From NCBI GenBank assembly GCA_036571765.1, contig BROE01000007.1, forward strand, positions 6,233,453 to 6,297,452: a stretch of DNA of 64,000 nucleotides, read 5' to 3'. A program made the translations under genes and the position numbers. The DNA is from Plecoglossus altivelis (taxonomy: Eukaryota > Chordata > Actinopteri > Osmeriformes > Plecoglossidae). The notes under the pieces are model-generated. The model saw only the letters and a list, made by a program, of their open reading frames with translations, did not search any database and was not told where the DNA came from. Shown piece after piece: positions 26,460 to 35,381 of this stretch (within the stretch, counting starts at the first letter, position 1; each line of letters starts with the position of its first letter).

Positions 26460-27100
26460 GAGAAGTGGGGAGGTATGGGGTTAAAGTATTTCTTCCACAT
26501 GCAGAAAGACTCTCACTTTTGACCCGGGTGACCACTGTCAGAGACCTCCAGGGAGATACGGGCCTTGCTTGGCTATTGGCCGACAACTGATGAGGTCATA
26601 TTGTGGGCGGGTTTCAGACATCCAGGAAGATTAACACAGCGTTATCAAGAAATGCTGGAGTGAAGAGGGGTAGAAAAAGTCTTCTGGAGAAGAAACTTGC
26701 TTTCCTCTCATTTCTCTCAACACAGTTTTTTCCCACTGGGGGTTCAAATGTGTCACTTTCCAAACCGTACAAATTTTAAGTAACATAAGAAAGAAGGAAA
26801 AGGAATGAATAGGAGGTTGGGCTGAGTTCCAGCCATGCTCGCACCATTAGCGTAAAACCTAGTTCCAACTCATGACCAGTTTATATAAACAACCATTTGA
26901 GAAGTGACTAAAAGAGAGAGAGATATGTATTTAAGATAGCTTTCAGTAGAGGGACCTTTGAATAATAGGTTGGCAAAGTGAAATAGGTGCCAAAGGAAAC
27001 ACAAAGACACACTCGTACACGTACGCAAACATACGCACACAAACCGACAAACACTGCTGCACACCCATACAGCATACTCCTTGTATGTGGAGTATAGAAC

Positions 27101-27172
27101 GCACGGACGCACACAGAACGCACGGACACACACAGAACGCACGGACGCACACAGACGCACGGACACACACAA
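27101..27172. repeat. Minisatellite, 19-bp GCACGGACRCACACAGAAC units
   Basis: About 3.5-4 tandem copies differ by a G/A change in the CGCACAC/CACACAC segment and by small deletions in the later copies. Confidence 0.9.
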
Positions 27173-27413
27173 CCACACAGAAACACACAGCACATGCCTA
27201 TAGCACATAATAAGGACCCAGAGCGGGTCGCCAGCATGTGTTCTGTAAGCGTGTGTGTGCGTTTGGCCCGGCCCTTTGGAGCCAGTGGACAGACAGAGAA
27301 AAACAAGCCCTCAGCAGCAAGCTGTTTGGCCAGTCCAGTCCAATTCTCGTCACCAGGGCACTGAGCTGCCACGGGACAGGGCAGGGCACCGCCTGGATGC
27401 TGGCACAGCCCTG

Positions 27414-27505
27414 GCAGCGGGGGGGCAGGGGGGTGAGGGGCGGGTGGTGAAGCACAGGGACTGAGGGAGAGGGGCGGGGCAGGGCGAGGGGCAGAGGGGC
27501 GAGGG
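27414..27505 (+). other. G-rich block, possible G-quadruplex and SP1-type sites
   Basis: Runs of three to seven G occur more than ten times within 90 bp, for example GGGGCAGGGGGGTGAGGGG and GGGGCGGGGCAGGG. GGGGCGGGGC matches the SP1/KLF consensus. There is no adjacent gene start, so its function is unknown. Confidence 0.6.
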
Positions 27506-28796
27506 GTGAAGGAGGGGCAACGCTGCCAATAGAAAAGACCCTCTTCCCTTTTCTATCCCTCCGCTCCTTCATCCCCTCCCTCACTCCTCTATGCCATCAT
27601 CCCTCCTTCATCCTTTATGCCTTCATCCGTCCTTCCTCCTCTATGCCTTCATCCCTCCTTCCCCTTCTCCTGTTTCCTTCCTTATCCAAACCGCTTCCAT
27701 GATCTCCTGTCCTCTATCCTTCTAACTGAAGCACTCGCCCGCACACGCGCGCACACTGTTGGCTGAACAGAGTAATTATGAGGCTAATTAGAAACAGGAA
27801 AACGTAACAAGTTACCCTTCTGTTGCTGAAAAGTTAATAACACACACTCACACACGTACACACATACACAGTACAACGTTTCACCGATCGTAAATATCAT
27901 CTAAACCGCAACAACTTCCTAGATGAAGTAGTGTCTGGGCAGCTAGCTGGTGAAAAGGTGAGGGGCTACTCTCTTCTTTTGAGAAATGACAAGGCAAATG
28001 GGGAACAGGTTCTCTCCCTTTACTCCCTCCTCCCCTCCCCCCTCCCTCCCCCCCTACTCTCATGCTGATGCCAATACAAAATGTCCACCCACTTGTTCAA
28101 CTCAGGCTACAAATTGAATACATGAAAGGCCAAACTCATATGAGAAGAGTCAACAGTGTGTGTGAGCTACAAGGCCTCAACCCACCCTCAGTAACTCTGG
28201 ACACAGACACACGAGCGCGGAACTTAGCGGTACTTAGCACTCAAACAAACCCGCCCCGGCCATTGTTTTGCAGCTTAAACACATGAAAATAAAGTGAGCG
28301 CTTTGAATGGACATTCAGGTTATTTTGCTTTGTGAGCGGCGTAGCATCCCCAGGGGTATCTGAACCTAGAACCACATGATGTGGGTCTGCTTCAGGTTCT
28401 CCTTCTGCAGCCTTCTCACACGTGCTTGTTTCTATAGCTCTCGCCATTCCACCGAGAGGGAGACAGCATGATGGGATTATAATTGAGAGCAAATATTATT
28501 ACCTGACACTTGATACAGTGTAGTGTTTGTGTGTGTGTGGGTGTGGGGGTGTGTGCGTGCTTAAGTAGGAGGTATGGTGATCTAGGTACTTTACAGGAAA
28601 GCAATCAAAACACACACACACACACACGTGTAGATACACACAGGCTCTCTTTACCGTTACCTTTCTTCATTTTTCGTTCTCGCACTCCCTCTCTCACCCT
28701 GCCTCAAACTACACTTCAAAAAAGTACGATGAGGATGTGAGATGATGAGATGCTTCCAGAACTGAGACCACATGGCTAAACCGCACATGGTCAAAC

Positions 28797-29365
28797 ATCA
28801 TTTAACCCACTCTCTCTATCCTCTCTTTCTCCCTCTCTCTATCATCTCTGTCTCCCTCTCTCCCTCTATCCTCTGTCATCCTCCCTCTCTCTATCCTCTG
28901 TCTTCCTCCCTCTCTCTATCTTCTCTGTCTCCCTTCCTGTGTCTTCCTCCCTCTCTCTAAACTCTGTGTTCCTCTCTCTCTCTCTTCTCTGTCTCCCTCC
29001 CTGTCTTCCTCCCTCTCTCTATACTCTCTGTCTTCCTCTCTCTCTATCCTCTCTGTCTTCCTCCCTCTGTCTTCCTCTCCCTCTCTCTATACTCTGTCTT
29101 TCTCTATCTATCCTCTCTGTGTTCCTCCCTCTGTCTTCCTCCCTTTCTCTTCCTCTCTCTCTATCCTCTCTGTGTTCCTTCCTCTCTCTTCCTCCCTCTC
29201 TCTATCATCTCTGTCTTCCTCCCTCTATATTCCTCTCTCTATCCTCTCTGTCTTCCTCTCTCTCTCTTCCTCCCTCTCTCTATCCTCTCTGTCTTCCTCT
29301 CTCTCTATACTCTCTCTCTCTTCCTCCCTCTCTTGCTCTCTCTTCCTCCCTCTACTTCTATTTGT
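28797..29365. repeat. CT-rich array (CTCTCTCTATCCTCTCTGTCTTCC units)
   Basis: Roughly 25-35 bp imperfect tandem units built from CCTCCCTCTCTCTATCC and TCTGTCTTCC. They generate Ser/Leu/Pro frames up to 157 codons that are not genes. Confidence 0.92.
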
Positions 29366-31086
29366 CCCTGCTCTGTCTTCCTGGGTTCCATCCCATCCTC
29401 GAAACACTCTAAGCCTCTCTAGCATGGTCTGTGTACCTTTGTCGTGGTCATCTCAAGGTCAGACAGTAATGCTAGATGGTATTAGCACGTCCAGACAGCT
29501 TGTCCATGTCTGAGTCTGGCCTCAGCTTTGTCTCAGTGTCAGACCCGATCAGGAGAGCTTGAGGCTGGTCTACCAAGCCTCCAGTCCCTATGCCACTCCA
29601 ACACTGCTGTGTTCCTGCCACGGTGGAGAAGAAACAGCGTTATGTTACGCTGTTTCTTTCCCTGTTGCCATCACATTTCTCCACCCCCATCTCCTTTCTC
29701 ATCCACTTCTCCTCGCCTTCTCCCCCTTTCCCCTCTTTTCCCTCACTTCTCTCCTCCTTTCTTCTCCCAGCCTGGACCATAACCCGGTCTCTCCTTCGCT
29801 TGTTCTATTCCTCCACTTCAGCACTTTTCCTCCCATGTCTCCCCCCTCCCTTCCTCCTCCGCGTCCCCCCGGCATGCCACTCATCAGTTAGTCTAGTCTG
29901 GCAGCAGCTCTGCCCTGATGTGTCAGCGCTGCTCACTGAGTCTGTTCACACTGTGCCCACCTGTCAATCATTGAGGAGGGAGGGCAAGGAGGGGAAATGG
30001 GTAAATGAAGAGAGAGGGAGAAAGAGAGAGAGTCATTCCGCTGTCTAAACCTATAGAGGTGACATGGCTGATCACTCTAAATGACCAGAGAGAGTGTTTT
30101 TCTGGCAGGAGGGGGAGAAAAGATAAATGCAGAAAGATCGAAAGACAGAGGGAAAGAGACTGAGATGGATAGTGTGGATGTCTGGTCTGCAGGGCACTTT
30201 TCCTCAGTCTGCATTCTCCTGTCCTGTGTCTGCTCTCTTTTAACTACTCCCTGCCCAGTCGTCCCACAGAGTAGCTTTATCAAGATGAATGGAATTTGAC
30301 ACCGAGGAGGATTCTAGAACCTGAAATCTAGTGTTTTCACTTCACATTGGAGCCATGCTGGAGATACCAGTCCCATGGTGTGGAAACAAGCTGCAGCATT
30401 GCTGGTTTTTCACTGCCAGTGACCAGTCAGACACAGCTCAAATGCTGCTAACATGCTTTGGGATGACTTGTTGAAATCTTTCATTTTAGTGTGAGATGAA
30501 TGGAGCTCATTAGCACGTGAATAGGAATCTAGTCACATTTGTATTTACTTAGTTGAATGGGTATTAATCCAAGCGATTCGGAGAACACGATGGTTTGAAG
30601 GATAGTTTTACATTGGTCAATGGCGCCATCTGCGGTAAGAAAGAAAGTATAGCTATTAGCATCCTTCAGACAACCATAACACAGCTATGGTTAACGTTTT
30701 ATAGATTAGATGCAGTGTCACAGACGCTATTCGTCATAGTGTATACCGTACGACATGTCCCGCAAAGCTTAATACATAAGTTACATTTTGTGCATGTAAC
30801 TTTAAGTCCTTATAGTAGCATGTCCATTAATTAAGAGACACAAACGTCTTTCCCCGACGATAGGTCGTCACACCGTGTCTCCCGCCCGGTCTATCTCAGA
30901 TCGGCACATGGTTTATCCAAACATTTGAAGAGGTCCCACACAGTCGCTTTATAGAGTGCAGAGGGGGTTCCACGTAACCCCTCGGTGTTGGGAGTGACGC
31001 ACATATGAGACGCATACATGGTTTCCATGGTCAATGCCACGTTGTTTGTAGGTGGGGGGAGATTGCGCAATGAGGAGCTCCTATGT

Positions 31087-31204
31087 TATAAAATGCAATC
31101 AGTGGTTATCTCCTCTTCTTTGTGCTAGTGTTTACGGCCCTAATAGACATCTATCTACCTTCTGACAGCCAGCTGTGGGCCAGTCTCCAAGGTGACAAGG
31201 ATGA
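31087..31204 (+). promoter_or_regulatory. Candidate distal promoter and noncoding first exon of admp
   Basis: TATAAAA at 31087-31093 is followed about 30 bp later by a pyrimidine-rich TCTTCTTTGTG stretch suited to a start site near 31118. A good donor (GATGA|GTGAGT) has its GT at 31205-31206. It pairs with an acceptor (ACTTCACAG, AG at 32033-32034) 19 bp before the admp start codon. The resulting 5' UTR would be about 87 nt plus 19 nt, with an intron at 31205-32034. This is inferred from signals alone. A proximal promoter is the alternative. Confidence 0.4.
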
Positions 31205-31919
31205 GTGAGTAATTGCTTCTCATTAAGGGGGATTATCCTGTCGTTGTGGATCAAGCGACATTAATTGAATTAACATGTCAATTCACATGTTAAGTGGAAG
31301 CTCCATTGATCAGTCGAACTATCTCAATACCTTGATCCCTATTGTTAGTTCGATTGATCTAAGATCATCCGCAATTATTTTAAAAGACGAATAAACACAT
31401 CATCTACGATTCTGGAGACACCTACGCTCTCTTAAACGATCATTCTGTGAGTCACTCTTCAAACAAGACCCAACCCGAGAGTTCGCATCGTGTGGTGCCA
31501 TGGACACATGGGCCAGCAGTTTTTTGGAGGATTTAACATAAAGGCGGCTAAATCTTAGTTTTCATTTGCGTCACAGGTGTGCTTATTCGTTTGCTCTTGT
31601 TTCTGTGATGGCCAACTGGCCTCATACAGATAACGGATAAACCGATTGGTGGAACACGCGAGGACAAACTCAGCAAAACATCCATCTTGGTGTTGCCAAA
31701 TTCGTGGACGTCATCCATGCGCTTTCTGCTACGCGTGATCTATTCTTTGTTTTTGACGTGTTGACAAGGATGTATTTGTGAGTACACAAAGGGTCAGAAG
31801 AACGGCTGCAGGTTGTGTGGCTCCACTGGAAATCATGCATATTAGACAAACTAAATTTGCATTGATGTTTTTCCCCATCTGTCACTCAAACGCTCTCCAG
31901 GCGTTTACCTGATTATAGA

Positions 31920-32053
31920 ATGATCATCCAATGATGCCGACCAATCAGCTGTAAGCCCTTTGCATGCCTAAAACTGGGTCTGTCTCGCTCTCTCTTATCA
32001 AGGGCAGTCATAATACTAATTACCAACTTCACAGACCGGACTCAGTCGCTAAC
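31920..32053 (+). promoter_or_regulatory. Proximal upstream region of admp with CCAAT box
   Basis: CCAAT at 31941-31945 lies within GACCAATCAGC and is followed by TTTGCAT, the reverse complement of an octamer-like ATGCAAA. No TATA box sits at the right distance. If transcription starts here the 5' UTR is unspliced. Otherwise this is intron, with the acceptor at 32033-32034. Confidence 0.35.
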
Positions 32054-33658
32054 ATGATTGTTCAGAGTCTACTCGTCGTCATCCTCACACTGCAGATTAG
32101 CTTCGTGTCTCCCTTTAGTGTCTCTTATGACGGGGTGCCCAAAGACGCTCCTCGTTCGACCGTAACCAAAACGATCAAGAAGCTGGAAGAGTTGTTTCAC
32201 CTCAATAGTTTGCCCCAGAGGTATTCGGGGCGGCACAAGAAGGCGCCTAAGTTCATGTTGGACTTGTACGACGCCGTGGCGGATTCGTACGGAACACCCC
32301 GGAACCACGAGGTCTTGGAGGGGAACGTGGTGAGGAGCTTTGAGGATAAAGGTAGGTCACCGAGTGTGCGTAATTGCGCATGGCTACATGAGCTTAGCCA
32401 TGCCGGAATCAAAAACTTCCATGGCCGTTCAAATTACAATTTTATTTAAAAAAATCTGTTTTCATGTATTATGTCTGTAAGTTTAATGTTAGGTATGTGT
32501 TCTCGAAGGACACACAGGTGAAAGATTTCACTTCTTCAACCTCTCATCTTTTGCACGAGATGAGAAGATGATCAAGGCAGAGTTCCGCTGGTTCCGGCAG
32601 AAACAAAGACAGTTTGGAGGGATGTCCTATGGACCCCACTTCTACAAAGTAAGTTTGAATGAAGATTCATTTAATTTATTTCTCCACGTCATAGGTTGCA
32701 GACAATGTTTTTTTGGTATGCCAATTTCCACCGGATATCTGATACAAGTATTTTACGCGCAGGTGGACTTGTATGAAGTGTTAGACAGCAGGGTTAAGCC
32801 TTGGAGAGGAAATTTGATCTCATCCCGTCTGGTGCCGATACACACTCAGGGATGGGAGGTCTTCAACGTAACGCAAACGGTAAAAAGAAGGAAAATAAAC
32901 TCTCTGAAATGCGTTTTGATTTAAACGATTTACTCGTAAAATTGTGAACCTTCATGACAGGTGTCTAAGTGGATCCGGAACAGCGAGGAGAACAACGGTG
33001 TTCTGGTAGTTACAACGTTGCCTTCAGGAGACTGGGTGCAATCTGTGGTTTCGTCACCGCAGGAAGATAAGGACGCTTACTTGGTGATATTCTCAGACGA
33101 CGGGAGACCGGGCACCACCAATCATCAATCACAGGACCTAGGTATTATTTTCTTGATGAAAATGTTGTTAATAATGAGGTATACATGACGAAGCACGATA
33201 TAACGTTATTAAGTGGTTTCATGTCGATAATACACCGTACGATTGCAGGGCACCCCGGCCATGTAGCAGATTCTGGAGCTCAAGTGAAAAATCAAGCGAG
33301 GCGGAAGCGCGACTTACATAGTTACCTCCGCAACCGTCCCTTGACCTGTCAGAGGGTACCTCTCTTCGTGGATTTTGAGGAGATAGGCTGGTCTGGCTGG
33401 ATCATATCCCCGCGGGGATACAACACCTATCATTGCAAGGGGTCTTGTCCGTTCCCTCTTGGCGAGAGTCTCCGCGCCACCAACCACGCGACTGTGCAGT
33501 CCATCATGTATGCGCTGAAGGTCTCCAACGACGTGGATACACCGTGCTGCGTGCCTGACAAACTTCAGTCTATCAGTCTGCTGTATTTCGACGATGAGGA
33601 AAACGTAGTTCTGAAACAGTACGATGACATGGTGGCCATTAGCTGTGGTTGTCATTGA
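32054..33658 (+). CDS. BMP/TGF-beta family ligand, anti-dorsalizing morphogenetic protein (ADMP)
   Basis: Five coding exons join in frame: 32054-32351, 32509-32648, 32763-32879, 32961-33141 and 33249-33658, giving 381 aa with GT/AG introns. Residues 1 to about 20 are a signal peptide. The prodomain includes the BMP-like KFMLDLYDAVAD, FFNLSSF and WEVFNVTQTV, with two N-glycosylation sites. RRKR (263-266) is the furin site. The mature ligand is 115 aa with the seven cysteines of the cystine-knot fold (one in LTCQR, HCKGSC, PCC and CGCH). GWSGWIISPRGYNTYHC, NHATVQSI and LKQYDDMVAISCGCH fit ADMP better than BMP2/4/16, BMP3 or Nodal. ADMP is a secreted organizer ligand that acts through BMP type I/II receptors and is shuttled by Chordin. 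An ATG at 31964 is open in frame, but the one at 32054 begins the signal peptide. An ADMP paralogue remains possible. Confidence 0.88.
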
Positions 33659-34320
33659 CTGAGTTGGGATCACACACACACACATGTTTTTGTGAATTTA
33701 CATCTTATATTTTCATCGTATTCAAATTATGGTAGGGACACCCTGCATGAAAATAAATTAAATTATATAAATTATTTTTGCGCTTTTTGAGGAATAAACT
33801 GTTATACAAAGATTGTTTTTAAGTTCTAATGATCGGTGCTGGCCATGGTGCTGATGCCACGCGCTCCTGTGGGAGGGGATAATGGTTCTCCCGTCCATTG
33901 AGGTACTATGGATTTATTCGATTGTTATTAATAATTACTTGTTAGTTTGACAGGGATGTTGTAAAAGCACATGCAATGAAATCAAAGGGTAGGCCTGTTG
34001 CTATGCACAATTATTGTAATTGCACAATGCGAATAAAAAATATGTTTACCACAAAAAAACGAAATGAAAAAGTTGTGAAACACTGATGCGCGCATTGTTC
34101 GGCCTTTCTTTTAATCATATAAATATATTCTAACACCCTATTTTTAAACAGATTGCATCCGTTTTTAGCGATGCAGCGAACATTTTCGCACACTAGATGG
34201 CCCACAGATCTGCCAGTTAAAATAAACTTCTATAAAGTAGTCTGTGTTTCTTTAGGCTCACAGGGGTTAAATATGTTTGAAAATCTCTACCGAACCACAT
34301 ATCAATGTATGACTAGAATC
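33659..34320. other. admp 3' UTR and convergent intergenic gap
   Basis: Plus-strand AATAAA signals at 33752-33757 and 33793-33798 fit the end of the admp transcript near 33815. Another AATAAA lies at 34032-34037. The sequence is AT-rich with a short CA run. The minus-strand gene probably ends near 34320, so the two transcripts converge with about 500 bp between them. Confidence 0.65.
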
Positions 34321-35381
34321 AGTCTTTAACATAACATGTCTTTATTGGAATGGTTCACAGACAAAATACAGCCCTGCATTATCTAGACATTGGATGCAAA
34401 ATACAACCAAAGCACAAGACCACGTCCAGGTCTCCTGCATGTTATAAAATATATAAAGTATTGCCACTTGTACCAATGCCATTCAAATTCGCAAGTCAAT
34501 TAGCGTCAAACAAAACATTGTCCGACAGATTCACCACCAATTCCATCAATTGAAAACCATCGTTCAATGAATTGAAAACTTCTGCATGCAAGATATTTGT
34601 GATAATACTCGGCTTATTAGGAATCAAGACTTACTGAAACGTAGATCGAAACGCGATGCAAATACTTGAAATCTATTGTCGTTTTTATCAATCAAGCAGA
34701 CAAACTACTACTTGTCAGATTGAACGTTTTGGTGACAAAATAACTCCAAAAACAAACGGAAACTTTACACAGCGTTAAAATGTACCCAAAAAACTGAAAT
34801 ATAGAGACAGCCACTTAAGTTCATGTATGAAACTCCTAAGATTTACAATCAATCTGCCTTTCTTTGTTTACATGTAAAATACATAATGTACATGGAACGT
34901 CCATGTTCTTTTCACACTGTTATACAGCATCCTTCCAAATTGTACAAACTAAAAATATCATAGAAATCATTCACAAATCCCTGAAACCAGACTCTTAAAT
35001 GTCATCCATCCATGAGTTCCATTTCTTACAAATTAATTCAAGCTCCATCTCTCTTTCTCTCCATCTTTTCCTTTGCCTTTCCCCAGGTTGAACTTTTATC
35101 TGTGTTTTAACACAAAGTGTTGAGGAGCCCTCTTAGGGCACAGGAGAGGAGCAGGGTCACTACCAGTCTGCCCTCGCTCCCTTCCTCCTCTGAACCAATC
35201 AGGTGGACAAAAAAACAACAAAAACAAAGAGGACCCAGAATCTGTGTTAAAAGCTATTTAAATCTATTTGTCAACACATACGGTCCACCACACATTGCCT
35301 TCATAGTGCCTCCCCTAGGTCTGGCTAAGGGCTGCTGTCACCCCTAGTTGAGTGGGTCCACAAGGCCTCCAGCAGAGCCTA
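34320..35381 (-). other. 3' UTR of the C10orf71/CEFIP orthologue
   Basis: TTTATT at 34341-34346 is AATAAA on the minus strand, about 1,035 nt beyond the stop codon. The region is AT-rich with no conserved frame in either direction. Short plus-strand frames near 35117-35719 are antisense to UTR or coding sequence and are not genes. Confidence 0.65.

Larger units (their letters stand above)
26460..31080. other. Non-genic sequence upstream of the BMP-type gene
   Basis: No gene recognised. Notable are a 19-bp minisatellite (27101-27172), a G-rich block (27414-27505), a segment with two homeodomain-type TAAT cores (AGTAATTATGAGGCTAATTA, from 27771), a 570-bp CT-rich array (28797-29365) and AT-normal unique sequence at about 30300-31080. 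The last part is free of microsatellites and lies next to the candidate admp promoter. Confidence 0.6.

Noticed and set aside
32054..33658. Calling the ligand BMP16, BMP2/4 or Nodal
   Set aside because: BMP2/4/16 mature domains have a different finger (for example WIVAP and an NSTNHA glycosylation site), and Nodal differs at the C-terminal part. GWSGWIISPRGY and LKQYDDMVAISCGCH fit ADMP better.
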